A DNA stretch of 64,000 nucleotides from Streptomyces smaragdinus (GCF_009604385.1 NZ_WEGJ01000032.1:1-64000); one strand, 5' to 3'; shown: positions 16,622-25,747, counted from the stretch's first letter. Notes: generated by a model not told the origin, from the sequence alone. Numbers and translations are program-made.

Positions 16622-17334
16622 ATGCCTCCCCTCCATGTGAACCCGGTCCTGGCACGCCTGGAGAAGTCCGAACGGATACTGATCGCCGGAGCCGACGGCG
16701 GCTTCGACGTGTACGCGGGTACCGGGCGCTGATCGCGGAGTACGGCATCGACGCGATCGTCCTCGTGGACGGCGGTACGGACATCCTGCTCCGCGGCGAC
16801 GAGGCGGGACTGGGCACCCCCAACGAGGACATGACGTCCCTCGCCGCCGTCGCCGGGCTGACGGAGATCCCGCAGCGGCTGGTGCTCTCCCTCGGGTTCG
16901 GCATCGACGCCTACCACGGCGTCAACCACGCCCAGGTGCTGGAGAACATCGCCGCCCTCGAGCGGGCCGGCGCCTACCTCGGCGCGTTCTCCGTGACCCG
17001 CCACCACCCCGAGGGCGTGCTCTACCTGGACGCCGTCCGGCACGCCGCCGAGTGCACGCCCGACCATCCGAGCATCGTGCAGGGCTCGGTCGCGGCGGCG
17101 ATGCGCGGGGAGTTCGGCGACACGCACTTCACCTCGCGCACGGCCGGGTCGGAGCTGTTCATCAACCCGCTGATGTCCCTGTACTTCGCCTTCGAGCTGC
17201 AGGGCCTGGCGGACCGCTGCCACTACCTCGACCGGCTCGAACACACCCAGCTCGTCCGCCAGGCCGGCCGCGCCGTCGAGGACTACCGCGACAGCCTGAC
17301 CCGCCGCCGGCCACCACGCGTGATCCCTCACTGA
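16622..17334 (+). pseudogene. DUF1152 protein gene disrupted by an internal out-of-frame deletion
   Basis: From ATG 16622 the first frame encodes a normal DUF1152 opening (HVNPVLARLEKSERILIAGA, then DGGFDVYAG) and stops at 16730-16732. In another frame, from about 16720, the family resumes with YRALIAEYGIDAIVLVDGG and continues intact through GFGIDAYHG and ELFINPLMSLYFAF to 17334. In full-length relatives as I remember them roughly 80 residues lie between these two segments. They are missing here, and the join at about 16719/16720 changes frame. A product could only be made from the internal ATG 16765 (189 residues), lacking the nucleotide-binding-like N-terminus. I call it a pseudogene. Confidence 0.8.
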
Positions 17335-17387
17335 GAGCGCCGCTACGATGACCCGATCGCAGTGAACCCAACGGGAGGGACAGGGCG

Positions 17388-17921
17388 TTGACAGGTCTGG
17401 CGAGAGGCCATCGGAAAGTCGACGTGAAGCTCAGCTGGGACCCCGCACCCCTGGGCAGACCGGCGCACGACCTGGACCTGGTGGCGGCGGTGTATCCGGC
17501 CGCCGCCCCGTACGGCCCGCCGGACTATCTGGTCCACCCCGGCCGCCGCTCCCCCGACGGGACGATCTTCCTGACCCGCGAGAGCCTGGACGGCCGCGGC
17601 TTCGGTGCCGACGAGGAGATGTCGCTGGAGCTGTACCGGATCTCGGAGCGGCTGTCGCGAGTGGTGATCGGGGTGGCCATCCAGCAGAACTCCGGCCGGC
17701 TGACGTTCGGCGAGGTCGCCCGGCCCAAGGTGGCGCTGCACGAGGGGTACACGAAGCTGGCCGACCATGATCTGACGGTGCTGGCGGAGTCGACGGCGGT
17801 GACGGTCGCCGAGTTCACCCGCCAGGATTCCGGGACGTGGAGCTACCGCATGCTGGAGCGGGGTTACGACACGGATCTGGCGTCGTTCGGCGGCGTGATG
17901 GGCGGGCCGGCGGAGGACTGA
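17388..17921 (+). CDS. TerD-family protein
   Basis: 177 residues of the TerD/TerZ stress-protein family, linked to tellurite and other stress resistance. The Ca-binding region appears as HDLDLVAAVYP near residue 25. The family core VVIGVAIQQNSGRLTFGEV is followed by AEFTRQDSGTWSYRML, and a typical GYDTDLASFGGVMG ending follows. The TTG start at 17388 is supported by GGGAGGGA (17373-17380). It lies after the decayed DUF1152 gene and looks like a single-gene unit. Confidence 0.9.
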   Translation: MTGLARGHRKVDVKLSWDPAPLGRPAHDLDLVAAVYPAAAPYGPPDYLVHPGRRSPDGTIFLTRESLDGRGFGADEEMSLELYRISERLSRVVIGVAIQQNSGRLTFGEVARPKVALHEGYTKLADHDLTVLAESTAVTVAEFTRQDSGTWSYRMLERGYDTDLASFGGVMGGPAED

Positions 17922-17939
17922 GACGGCGGTCTCGGGGTG

Positions 17940-17964
17940 AACCCCCCGGGAAGGATGGGGGGTT
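17940..17964 (+). terminator. Hairpin after the TerD-family gene
   Basis: AACCCCCC (17940-17947) pairs with GGGGGGTT (17957-17964) around a 9-base loop, 19 bases past the stop. Further runs of C and G up to about 17987 could form alternative pairs, and the GtrA-like gene's promoter should lie in the same 147-base gap. Confidence 0.5.
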
Positions 17965-18068
17965 ATCCCCCACCCATCTAGGGGGCACCCCTGATCGTTT
18001 CGGGGCGCCGGAGTCAATACCGTCGAAGACAGGCCGCACACCGCGGTCCCTCGACCCCGGAGGCCCCC

Positions 18069-18536
18069 GTGTCCAGCTCCGTCCGCACCACTCTGGCATC
18101 CTTCGCCCGTTTCGTGGCCTGCGGCGGCTCGGTCGGCCTGGCCTCCAGCGGGGCCCTGATCCTGCTCTCCGGCCCGGTCCCGCTGGCCGTGGCCAACGCG
18201 ATCATCACCGTGGTCTCCACGGTCCTCGCCTCGGAGCTGCACGCCCGCCTCACGTTCCGCAGCGACCGCCGCGGCTGGCGGATGCACACCCAGTCGGCGG
18301 GCACGGCGGCCGTGAGCTGGGCGTTCACCACGGTGGCGATGTACGTGCTGTACATGTTCCGGGCGGACCCCTCGGTGCTCACCGAGCAGACGGTCTACCT
18401 CACGGCCTCCGCCCTGGCCGGCGTCGCCCGCTTCGCGGCCCTGAAGCTCGTGGTGTTCCGCCCGGCGACCCCGGTCACCCGCACCACGCACCTGCCGGTC
18501 TCGCTGACCAAGTCCGCCCTCACGGTGGCGGCCTGA
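18069..18536 (+). CDS. GtrA-like four-helix membrane protein
   Basis: 155 residues with four hydrophobic segments, starting with FARFVACGGSVGLASSGALI, and the sequence SELHARLTFRSDRRG between helices 2 and 3 that is typical of GtrA-family proteins. Such proteins are thought to flip polyprenol-linked sugars or support cell-surface glycan synthesis. GTG 18069 is preceded by GGAGG (18058-18062). It is convergent with nrdJ, with a strong terminator between them. Confidence 0.8.
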   Translation: MSSSVRTTLASFARFVACGGSVGLASSGALILLSGPVPLAVANAIITVVSTVLASELHARLTFRSDRRGWRMHTQSAGTAAVSWAFTTVAMYVLYMFRADPSVLTEQTVYLTASALAGVARFAALKLVVFRPATPVTRTTHLPVSLTKSALTVAA

Positions 18537-18551
18537 ACCCCGCCGGAACGC

Positions 18552-18590
18552 CTGAGGGCGGTGGCACCGAAACGATGCCACCGCCCTCAG
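18552..18590. terminator. Bidirectional terminator between GtrA-like gene and nrdJ
   Basis: CTGAGGGCGGTGGCA (18552-18566) and its exact complement at 18576-18590 form a perfect 15-bp stem with a 9-base loop between convergent genes. Confidence 0.85.
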
Positions 18591-18600
18591 CGTGTCCGGG

Positions 18601-21492
18601 TCAGCTGCAGCCGCTGGTCGAGCCGCAGCCCTCGCAGATGTAGCAGCTGCCGGCGCGCTGCATCTTCGTACCGCAGGAGAAGCACAGCGGCGCGTCGGCG
18701 CTCACGCCCAGGCGCATCTCCGCCAGCTCCGCCGAGGTGTGGGCCTCCAGCGGCGCGGCGACCTCGGCGGCCGGCTTCGGCGCCTCGACCACGGCCTTCA
18801 GCACCGGCTGCGGCTCACGCGGGGCCGACTGCGCCAGGCCCTGGATGTCCAGCTCCTCGTCCGTCGGCTCGTACGAACCGGTCTCCAGATGCCGCTGGCG
18901 CTCCTCCGCCGAGTGGATGCCCAGCGCGGAGCGGGTCTCGAAGGGCAGGAAGTCCAGCGCCAGCCGGCGGAAGATGTAGTCGACGATCGACTGCGCCATC
19001 CGCACGTCCGGGTCGTCCGTCATACCGGCCGGCTCGAAGCGCATGTTCGTGAACTTCGAGACGTACGTCTCCAGCGGCACGCCGTACTGCAGGCCCACGG
19101 AGACCGCGATCGAGAAGGCGTCCATCATGCCCGCGAGGGTCGAGCCCTGCTTCGACATCTTCAGGAAGACCTCGCCCAGGCCGTCGTCGGGGTAGGAGTT
19201 CGCCGTCATGTAGCCCTCGGCACCGCCCACCGTGAACGAGGTGGTGATGCCCGGGCGGCCCTTGGGGAGGCGGTGGCGGACCGGACGGTACTCCACGACC
19301 TTCTCGACGGCCTCGCGGATCGTCGCCTCGGCCTTCTCGGTGACCTTCTCCTTCTCCTTCTTCTTCGCGGAGAGGGGCTGGCCGACCTTGCAGTTGTCGC
19401 GGTACACGGCGAGGGCCTTCAGGCCGAGCTTCCAGCCCTGGAGGTACACGTTCTCGATGTCCTCGACCGTGGCGCCCTCGGGCAGGTTCACGGTCTTGGA
19501 GAGCGCGCCGGAGACCCACGGCTGGATGGCCGCCATCATCCGCACGTGGCCCATCGGGGAGATCGACCGCTCGCCCATCGCGCAGTCGAACACCTCGTAG
19601 TGCTCCTCCTTCAGCCCCGGCGCGTCGATGACGTGGCCGTGCTCGGAGATGTGGGCGACGATCGCCTCGATCTGCTCCTGCTGGTAGCCCAGCCGGCGCA
19701 GGGCCTGCGGGACCGTGTTGTTCACGATCTGCATGGAGCCGCCGCCGACGAGCTTCTTGAACTTGACCAGGGCCAGGTCCGGCTCGAGCCCGGTGGTGTC
19801 GCACGACATGGCCAGACCGATGGTGCCGGTCGGGGCGATGACGGAGGCCTGCGCGTTGCGGAAGCCGTTCTTCTCGCCGAGGCGCTGCACGTCCTGCCAG
19901 GCCTCGGTGGCCGCGGCCCACACCGGGGTGTCCAGGTCGTCCATCCGCTTGGCGGTGGTGTTGGCCTCGGCGTGCTGGCGCATCACCCGCTGGTGGGCGT
20001 CGGCGTTGCGGGCGTAGCCGTCGTACGGGCCGACGACCGCGGCGAGCTCGGCGGAGCGGCGGTAGGAGGTGCCGGTCATCAGGGACGTGATCGCGCCGGC
20101 CAGGGCACGGCCGCCGTCGGAGTCGTACGCGTGGCCGGTCGCCATCAGCAGGGCGCCGAGGTTGGCGTAGCCGATGCCGAGCTGGCGGAAGGCGCGGGTG
20201 TTCTCGCCGATCTTCTGCGTGGGGAAGTCGGCGAAGCAGATGGAGATGTCCATCGCGGTGATGACGAGCTCGGTGACCTTGGTGAAGCGCTCGACGTCGA
20301 AGGACTGGGTGCCCTCGCCGTCGTCCTTGAGGAACTTCATCAGGTTGAGGCTGGCCAGGTTGCACGAGGTGTTGTCCAGGTGCATGTACTCGCTGCACGG
20401 GTTCGAGCCGTTGATCCGGCCGGACTCCGGGCAGGTGTGCCAGTGGTTGATGGTGTCGTCGTACTGGATGCCGGGGTCGGCGCAGGCCCAGGCGGCCTCG
20501 GCCATCTTGCGGAAGATGTGCCGGGCGTCGGCCTCCTCGATGACCTCGCCGGTCATCCGGGCGCGCAGGCCGAACTTCCCGCCGGACTCGACGGCCTTCA
20601 TGAACTCGTCGTTGACCCGGACGCTGTTGTTGGCGTTCTGGTACTGGACGGACGTGATGTCGTCGCCGCCCAGGTCCATGTCGAAGCCCGCGTCGCGCAG
20701 GGCGCGGATCTTCTCCTCCTCCTTCATCTTGGTGTCGATGAAGGACTCGATGTCGGGGTGATCGACGTCGAGGATGACCATCTTGGCGGCCCGGCGGGTG
20801 GCACCGCCGGACTTGATGGTGCCGGCGGAGGCGTCGGCGCCGCGCATGAAGGACACCGGGCCCGAGGCGTTGCCGCCGGAGGACAGGAGCTCCTTGGAGG
20901 AGCGGATACGCGACAGGTTCAGCCCGGCGCCGGAGCCGCCCTTGAAGATCATCCCCTCTTCCTTGTACCAGTCGAGGATCGACTCCATGGAGTCGTCGAC
21001 CGACAGGATGAAGCAGGCGGAGACCTGCTGGGGCTGCGGGGTGCCGACGTTGAACCAGACGGGGCTGTTGAAGCTGAAGATCTGGTGGAGGAGGGCGTAC
21101 GCGAGCTCGTGCTCGAAGATCTCGGCGTCGGCGGGGGAAGCGAAGTACGCGTGCTCCTCGCCGGCCTTGCGGTACGTCTTGATGATGCGGTCGATCAGCT
21201 GGCGCAGGCTGGTCTCGCGCTGCGGGGTGCCGACGGCGCCGCGGAAGTACTTGCTGGTGACGATGTTGACGGCGTTGGTCTCCCAGAACGCCGGGAACTC
21301 GACGCCGCGCTGCTCGAAGTTGACCGAGCCGTCGCGCCAGTTCGTCATGACGACGTCACGCCGGTCCCACTCCACCTCGTCGTACGGGTGCGTGCCCGGA
21401 GTGGTGTGGATGCGCTCGATCCGCAGTCCCGCGCTCTTGGCCCTGCCGCCGCCCTTGCGGGCCCGCGCCGGTCCGCTCGTCGTCTCGGTCAT
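18601..21492 (-). CDS. nrdJ: Vitamin B12-dependent (class II) ribonucleoside-diphosphate reductase
   Basis: 963 residues. This is the adenosylcobalamin-dependent reductase that makes dNTPs independently of oxygen. Active-site features are present: QQVSACFILSVDDSMESI with the N-terminal redox Cys, and NPCSEYMHLDNTSCNLASLN with the thiyl Cys partner region. The C-terminus ends in a Cys-rich ribbon (CFSCGTKMQRAG, then CYICEGCG). ATG 21492 starts a basic lead. It lies downstream of nrdR, as in S. coelicolor where nrdR and nrdJ are co-transcribed and repressed by NrdR. Confidence 0.97.
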   Translation of the reverse strand: MTETTSGPARARKGGGRAKSAGLRIERIHTTPGTHPYDEVEWDRRDVVMTNWRDGSVNFEQRGVEFPAFWETNAVNIVTSKYFRGAVGTPQRETSLRQLIDRIIKTYRKAGEEHAYFASPADAEIFEHELAYALLHQIFSFNSPVWFNVGTPQPQQVSACFILSVDDSMESILDWYKEEGMIFKGGSGAGLNLSRIRSSKELLSSGGNASGPVSFMRGADASAGTIKSGGATRRAAKMVILDVDHPDIESFIDTKMKEEEKIRALRDAGFDMDLGGDDITSVQYQNANNSVRVNDEFMKAVESGGKFGLRARMTGEVIEEADARHIFRKMAEAAWACADPGIQYDDTINHWHTCPESGRINGSNPCSEYMHLDNTSCNLASLNLMKFLKDDGEGTQSFDVERFTKVTELVITAMDISICFADFPTQKIGENTRAFRQLGIGYANLGALLMATGHAYDSDGGRALAGAITSLMTGTSYRRSAELAAVVGPYDGYARNADAHQRVMRQHAEANTTAKRMDDLDTPVWAAATEAWQDVQRLGEKNGFRNAQASVIAPTGTIGLAMSCDTTGLEPDLALVKFKKLVGGGSMQIVNNTVPQALRRLGYQQEQIEAIVAHISEHGHVIDAPGLKEEHYEVFDCAMGERSISPMGHVRMMAAIQPWVSGALSKTVNLPEGATVEDIENVYLQGWKLGLKALAVYRDNCKVGQPLSAKKKEKEKVTEKAEATIREAVEKVVEYRPVRHRLPKGRPGITTSFTVGGAEGYMTANSYPDDGLGEVFLKMSKQGSTLAGMMDAFSIAVSVGLQYGVPLETYVSKFTNMRFEPAGMTDDPDVRMAQSIVDYIFRRLALDFLPFETRSALGIHSAEERQRHLETGSYEPTDEELDIQGLAQSAPREPQPVLKAVVEAPKPAAEVAAPLEAHTSAELAEMRLGVSADAPLCFSCGTKMQRAGSCYICEGCGSTSGCS

Positions 21493-21600
21493 TCCGCCTC
21501 CCTCTTAGGACATAAACGTCCTGATGTGCCCGCATCTTCCCGGGCACTCTGAATCGGTCTTTCGGTACGTTGACGAACGCACTCACCCCGGGTGAGCACG

Positions 21601-21641
21601 TACGTTGTCGCGCTACGTGTCTGTACGCGGCCCTACGTGTC
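21601..21641. repeat. Short direct repeats in the nrdR-nrdJ gap
   Basis: CTACGTGTC occurs at 21613-21621 and again at 21633-21641, with a related TACGTTGTC at 21601-21609. The two exact copies are 20 bases apart, about two helical turns. They lie in the 230-base gap between nrdR and nrdJ, otherwise without features I can name. Confidence 0.4.
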
Positions 21642-21722
21642 GTACGGCCTGGTACGGCTGCTGCCCGGCGCCGGTGGGCGCCGCGGCGGTCTCGTGGGCC
21701 CGCGGCGGGGCGGGCGGTGCGC

Positions 21723-22274
21723 CTATCCGGCGCCGGCGGGCGCGGGGACCGCCGGTCCGCCGGCGCCCTCGGCGGGTTCGACGGGGGGCCGGTCGCCGGC
21801 CGCTACCGCCGCGCCGTCCCCGGGGGGCTCCTGCCCGGCCCGGAGCTCGGCGATGACGCCCTCGAAGTCCTCGAGCGATTCGAAGGCCCGGTAGACGGAG
21901 GCGAAGCGGAGGTAGGCGACGACGTCGAGCTCCTGGAGCGGACCGAGTATGGCCAGCCCCACGTCGTGGGTGGAGAGCTCGGCGCAGCCGGTGGCGCGGA
22001 CCGCCTCCTCGACGCGCTGCCCGAGCTGGGCCAGGGCGTCCTCCGTGACGGGCCGGCCCTGGCAGGCCTTGCGCACGCCGGCGATGACCTTGTCCCGGCT
22101 GAAGGGCTCGGTGACGCCGCTGCGCTTGATCACCATGAGCGACGCCGTCTCCACCGTGGTGAAGCGGCGGGAGCAGTCGGGGCACTGGCGGCGACGCCGG
22201 ATCGAGGTGCCGTCGTCGGTGGTCCGGCTGTCGACGACGCGGCTGTCCGGGTGCCTGCAGAAGGGGCAGTGCAC
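21723..22274 (-). CDS. nrdR: NrdR, repressor of ribonucleotide reductase genes
   Basis: 183 residues. The N-terminal zinc ribbon has CPFC (3-6) and CPDC (31-34), followed by an ATP-cone domain (VIKRSGVTEPFSRDKV onward) that senses ATP/dATP. The start is GTG 22274: AAGGAGGG lies 9 bases upstream and the family always begins just before HCPFC; the longer frame from 22424 adds unrelated sequence. The last 35 residues are Pro/Ala/Gly-rich, longer than usual. A pair of NrdR boxes lies upstream, implying autoregulation and control of nrdJ. Confidence 0.95.
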   Translation of the reverse strand: MHCPFCRHPDSRVVDSRTTDDGTSIRRRRQCPDCSRRFTTVETASLMVIKRSGVTEPFSRDKVIAGVRKACQGRPVTEDALAQLGQRVEEAVRATGCAELSTHDVGLAILGPLQELDVVAYLRFASVYRAFESLEDFEGVIAELRAGQEPPGDGAAVAAGDRPPVEPAEGAGGPAVPAPAGAG

Positions 22275-22389
22275 AGGTCCCACCCTCCTTCTGTCGCACC
22301 TGGCATGGCTGATTGTCCGCACGGGGCGCGAGACGCCCCCGGAACGTCCACAAGCATAGGGGACGCCCTTCGAGTCGCTCGAGGGGGGA

Positions 22390-22433
22390 CCACAACTTGT
22401 GGGCTGCGTCCGCAATCTAACCACTAGATCTGG
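22390..22433 (-). promoter_or_regulatory. Pair of NrdR boxes
   Basis: CCACAACTTGTGG (22390-22402) is a perfect palindrome. CCACTAGATCTGG (22421-22433) is a weaker copy. Their centres are 31 bases apart, three helical turns, the spacing of the NrdR box pairs described in bacteria. They lie 116-160 bases upstream of the nrdR start. Confidence 0.7.
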
Positions 22434-22766
22434 GGTCAGGTCGCCATCTTCGCCGGATCGCGTGTCGTACGGACCGGCGGCGCCGACACCCCGCGGGACG
22501 CAACCGGAAGAACTCCGTACGACGCCCGGACGGGCGTACGGAGCGGGCTTCGCGGGGCGCGCGCACCGGCATCCGGAACGGGACGGGAGGTGGCCGTGGG
22601 GCGGTGCGCCGCGGCCTCGAAAAGGCTACGCGAGCCGACCGGGCGGGTGTCGCGCGGGGGCCGGGGGTGGCAGACTGGCCGGGCGCCCGCACCCCCTCCG
22701 GGCTGCCGAAACGAGCTGTTTTACACCCCGTCGTTTGATCGCGTCAGCCAAACCGGAATTTTTCAC

Positions 22767-22782
22767 TCGAACGTGTGTTTGG
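22767..22782. promoter_or_regulatory. LexA box of lexA
   Basis: TCGAACGTGTGTTTGG fits the actinobacterial SOS consensus TCGAAC-N4-GTTCGA with two mismatches in the right half. It lies 64 bases before the lexA start, consistent with autorepression. Confidence 0.75.
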
Positions 22783-22845
22783 CGCAACCTTTCGAAACCA
22801 ACTACCGTTGTCCAACTAGGGAGAACCACATCGAGAGGGGCCGAC

Positions 22846-23658
22846 GTGACCACGACCGCAGACACGGCTGCCACGGCGAACGCAGCCGGCACACCGTCTT
22901 CCACCACCGCGACCATCGCCGCCCAGGCACTCGACCGGCAGGCGCACCATCCCATGACTGACGACAACAGCCAGGACCGACCTCCCAAGCGCTCGCTCCC
23001 CGGCCGCCCACCGGGCATCCGGGCGGACAGCTCGGGGCTCACCGACCGGCAGCGCCGGGTCATCGAGGTGATCCGAGACTCCGTGCAGCGCCGGGGCTAT
23101 CCGCCGTCGATGCGCGAGATCGGCCAGGCCGTCGGCCTGTCCTCGACCTCCTCGGTGGCGCATCAGCTGATGGCACTGGAGCGCAAGGGCTTCCTCCGCC
23201 GCGACCCGCACCGGCCCCGGGCCTACGAGGTGCGCGGGGCGGAGACGCCCACGGTGCAGCCCACGGACACGGCGGGCAAGCCGGCCGCGTCGTACGTGCC
23301 GCTGGTCGGCCGGATCGCCGCCGGCGGGCCGATCCTGGCGGAGGAGTCGGTGGAGGACGTCTTCCCGCTGCCGCGCCAACTGGTCGGTGACGGTGAGCTG
23401 TTCGTGCTGAAAGTCGTCGGTGACTCGATGATCGAGGCCGCGATCTGTGACGGCGACTGGGTGGCCGTGCGGCGTCAGCCCGTGGCGGAGAACGGCGACA
23501 TCGTCGCCGCGATGCTGGACGGCGAGGCCACGGTCAAGCGCTTCAAGCGCGAGGACGGCCATGTCTGGCTGCTGCCGCACAACGCGGCGTACCAGCCGAT
23601 CCCCGGTGACGAGGCGACGATCCTGGGCAAGGTCGTGGCGGTGCTGCGGCGGGTCTGA
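22846..23658 (+). CDS. lexA: LexA, SOS response repressor
   Basis: 270 residues. Residues 1-65 form a Thr/Ala-rich lead. The winged helix includes LTDRQRRVIEVIRDSVQRRG and SMREIGQAVGLSSTSSVAHQ. The S24 peptidase domain has the Ala-Gly cleavage site in IAAGGPI, the catalytic Ser in GDSMIEAA, and the Lys in ATVKRF. RecA-stimulated self-cleavage should release the SOS genes. GTG 22846 is supported by GAGAGGGG (22833-22840). A later ATG (residue 37) is possible but has no better site. The gene is divergent from nrdR and convergent with dinG. Confidence 0.97.
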   Translation: MTTTADTAATANAAGTPSSTTATIAAQALDRQAHHPMTDDNSQDRPPKRSLPGRPPGIRADSSGLTDRQRRVIEVIRDSVQRRGYPPSMREIGQAVGLSSTSSVAHQLMALERKGFLRRDPHRPRAYEVRGAETPTVQPTDTAGKPAASYVPLVGRIAAGGPILAEESVEDVFPLPRQLVGDGELFVLKVVGDSMIEAAICDGDWVAVRRQPVAENGDIVAAMLDGEATVKRFKREDGHVWLLPHNAAYQPIPGDEATILGKVVAVLRRV

Positions 23659-23684
23659 CCCGCCCCGCCTCTCTCCCGTTATGC

Positions 23685-23715
23685 CGGGGCGGACCGTACC
23701 CTACGGTCCGCCCCG
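23685..23715. terminator. Bidirectional terminator between lexA and dinG
   Basis: CGGGGCGGACCGTA (23685-23698) and its exact complement at 23702-23715 make a perfect 14-bp stem with a 3-base loop between convergent genes. Confidence 0.85.
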
Positions 23716-23730
23716 ACGCGGTGCGGGGGC

Positions 23731-25716
23731 TCAGCCCTCCGCGCTCTTCGCGGCGGCGTCGATCGCCGCGAGGGACTTGCGCACCTGGTTACGGTCCGTG
23801 GTGTACCAGAAGCCGGGCATCGACGCCCGCAGGAAGCTGCCGTACCGGGCCGTGGCCAGCCGGGGGTCGAGGACGGCCACGACGCCGCGGTCGTCGGCGG
23901 CCCGGATCAGCCGGCCGGCGCCCTGGGCCATCAGCAGGGCGGCGTGATTCGCCGAGACGGCCATGAAGCCGTTGCCGCCGGCCTTCTTCACCGCGTCCTC
24001 CCGCGCCTTCTGCAGCGGCTCGTCCGGCCGCGGGAACGGAATCCGGTCCATCACCACCAGCTGACAGCTCGCCCCGGGCACATCGACGCCCTGCCACAGC
24101 GACAGCGTCCCGAACAGACAGGTCCGCGGATCGGCGGCGAACCGGGAGATCAGCTCGCCGAGCGTCTCCTCCCCCTGGAGCAGGATCGGCAGGTCCAGCC
24201 TGCCGCGCAGCTCCTCCGCTGCCGCCTGGGCGCCGCGCATCGACGAGAACAGCCCGAGCGTGCGCCCCCCGGCCGCCTCGACCAGCTCCGCGAGCTCGTC
24301 GAGCATGTCACCCCGGCTGCCCTCCCGCCCGGGCTGCGACAGATGGCGGGCGACGTACAGGATGCCCTGCTTGCCGTAGTCGAACGGCGAGCCGACGTCG
24401 AGCCCCTGCCAGCGGGGCGCGTCCTCCTCCACGGTGCCCTCCGGCGGCAGGCCGAGGGAGGCGCCGACGCCGTTGAAGTCGCCGCCGAGCTTCAGCGTGG
24501 CCGAGGTGAGGACCACCGACCGGTCGCTGAACACCTTCTCCCGCACCAGCCCCGACACCGACAGCGGCGCGACGCGCAGCGACGCCCCGTACCGGTCGTG
24601 CCGTTCGAACCACACCACGTCGTACTCCGAGCCGTGGGTGATCCGTTCGGCGACCTCGTGCACGTTCTCCACGGAGGCCAGGGCGAGTTTGCGGACGGCG
24701 TCCTCGTCCGCGACGTTCTTGTCCCGCGTCGAGCCCAGTGCCGTGATCACCGTGCGGCAGGCGTCGCGGAGCAGCCGAAGGGCGTGCTCCAGGTCCTCGG
24801 GGACCGGCTCCAGCCGGCCGGGGAGGGCCAGCTCCATCAGCCGCTCGAAGTTGTCACCGGCGCTCAGCAGGTCGTCGGCGGCCTTCTCGTTGACCAGCTT
24901 CGCCGCGAGCTTGACCGCGCGGCCGACCCGGCTGGGGCTGAGCTCGCCGGTGGCGACGCCCGTCACCCGGGAGACCAGCTCGTGCGCCTCGTCGACGATC
25001 AGCACCTCGTGGCCCGGCAGCACCGGCGCGCCCTCCAGGGCGTCGATGGCGAGCATCGCGTGGTTCGTGACGATCACCTCGGCGAGCTTGGCCCGCTCCC
25101 GGGCGGCCTCCGCGAAGCACTCGGCGCCGTATGCGCAGCGCGAGGCGCCCAGGCACTCGCGGGCGGACACCGACACCTGGCCCCAGGCACGGTCGGAGAC
25201 ACCCGGGGTGAGGGAGTCGCGGTCGCCGGTCTCCGTCTCGTCCGCCCAGTCACGCAGCCGCAGCAGGTCCTTGCCCAGCTTGCTCGAGGGCCCGGCGGAC
25301 TCGAAGGGGTCAAAGAGACCCTCCTCTTCCTCCTGCGGCACGCCCTCGTGCACCCGGTGCAGGCACAGATAGTTGGACCGGCCCTTGAGCATCGCGAACT
25401 CGGGCTTGCGCCGCAGCAGCGGGTGCAGCGCCTCCACCGTCCGCGGCAGGTCCCGCTCCACCAGCTGGCGCTGCAGCGCCAGCGTCGCCGTCGCGATCAC
25501 CACATGATCCCCGCTGGCCAGCGCAGGCACCAGATAACCGAGCGACTTGCCCGTGCCCGTCCCAGCCTGCACCAGCAGATGCGAACCGTCCTGGATCGCC
25601 GCCGTCACCGCCTCGGCCATGGCCACCTGACCGGGCCGCTCCACACCGCCGACGGCGGTCACGGCGGCGTGCAAAAGCTCGGTGATCTCAGGTCGGCCCT
25701 GACTCTCGTCTCCCAT
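23731..25716 (-). CDS. dinG: DinG-family (XPD-like) ATP-dependent DNA helicase
   Basis: 661 residues. Walker A QAGTGTGKS lies near residue 55 and DEAH (IVDEAHELV) near 245. Between them four cysteines (NYLC, ECLGASRC, GAEC) sit where XPD/DinG enzymes bind an iron-sulfur cluster. The C-terminal RecA lobe ends with QGAGRLIR (motif VI). Such 5'-3' helicases resolve R-loops and unusual DNA structures. ATG 25716 was chosen because a RecA-NDp-type promoter ends 8 bases upstream; an earlier in-frame start (25803) would overlap the acetyltransferase gene. Confidence 0.92.
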   Translation of the reverse strand: MGDESQGRPEITELLHAAVTAVGGVERPGQVAMAEAVTAAIQDGSHLLVQAGTGTGKSLGYLVPALASGDHVVIATATLALQRQLVERDLPRTVEALHPLLRRKPEFAMLKGRSNYLCLHRVHEGVPQEEEEGLFDPFESAGPSSKLGKDLLRLRDWADETETGDRDSLTPGVSDRAWGQVSVSARECLGASRCAYGAECFAEAARERAKLAEVIVTNHAMLAIDALEGAPVLPGHEVLIVDEAHELVSRVTGVATGELSPSRVGRAVKLAAKLVNEKAADDLLSAGDNFERLMELALPGRLEPVPEDLEHALRLLRDACRTVITALGSTRDKNVADEDAVRKLALASVENVHEVAERITHGSEYDVVWFERHDRYGASLRVAPLSVSGLVREKVFSDRSVVLTSATLKLGGDFNGVGASLGLPPEGTVEEDAPRWQGLDVGSPFDYGKQGILYVARHLSQPGREGSRGDMLDELAELVEAAGGRTLGLFSSMRGAQAAAEELRGRLDLPILLQGEETLGELISRFAADPRTCLFGTLSLWQGVDVPGASCQLVVMDRIPFPRPDEPLQKAREDAVKKAGGNGFMAVSANHAALLMAQGAGRLIRAADDRGVVAVLDPRLATARYGSFLRASMPGFWYTTDRNQVRKSLAAIDAAAKSAEG

Positions 25717-25724
25717 GGGCCCAC

Positions 25725-25747
25725 ACCCTACGTCGCGCCACTGACAG
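25725..25747 (-). promoter_or_regulatory. RecA-NDp (PafBC-type) promoter of dinG
   Basis: Minus strand: CTGTCAGTG (25739-25747), 8 bases, then TAGGGT (25725-25730), ending 8 bases before ATG 25716. It matches tTGTCRGTG-N8-TAnnnT at every position but the first. Confidence 0.75.

Noticed and set aside
16765..17334. A short intact DUF1152 gene starting at ATG 16765.
   Set aside because: It lacks the N-terminal domain that is still present in another frame upstream; the preceding codons (from 16720) are also family sequence, showing a broken longer gene.
22275..22424. A longer NrdR from 22424 and a longer LexA from 22399.
   Set aside because: NrdR family proteins start just before HCPFC with a good ribosome site at 22283-22290; the LexA frame before 22846 is promoter DNA holding the LexA box.
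22275..22845. A cobalamin riboswitch upstream of nrdR/nrdJ.
   Set aside because: No B12-box-like sequence (GCCACTG core) could be seen in the gap; known control here is by NrdR boxes.
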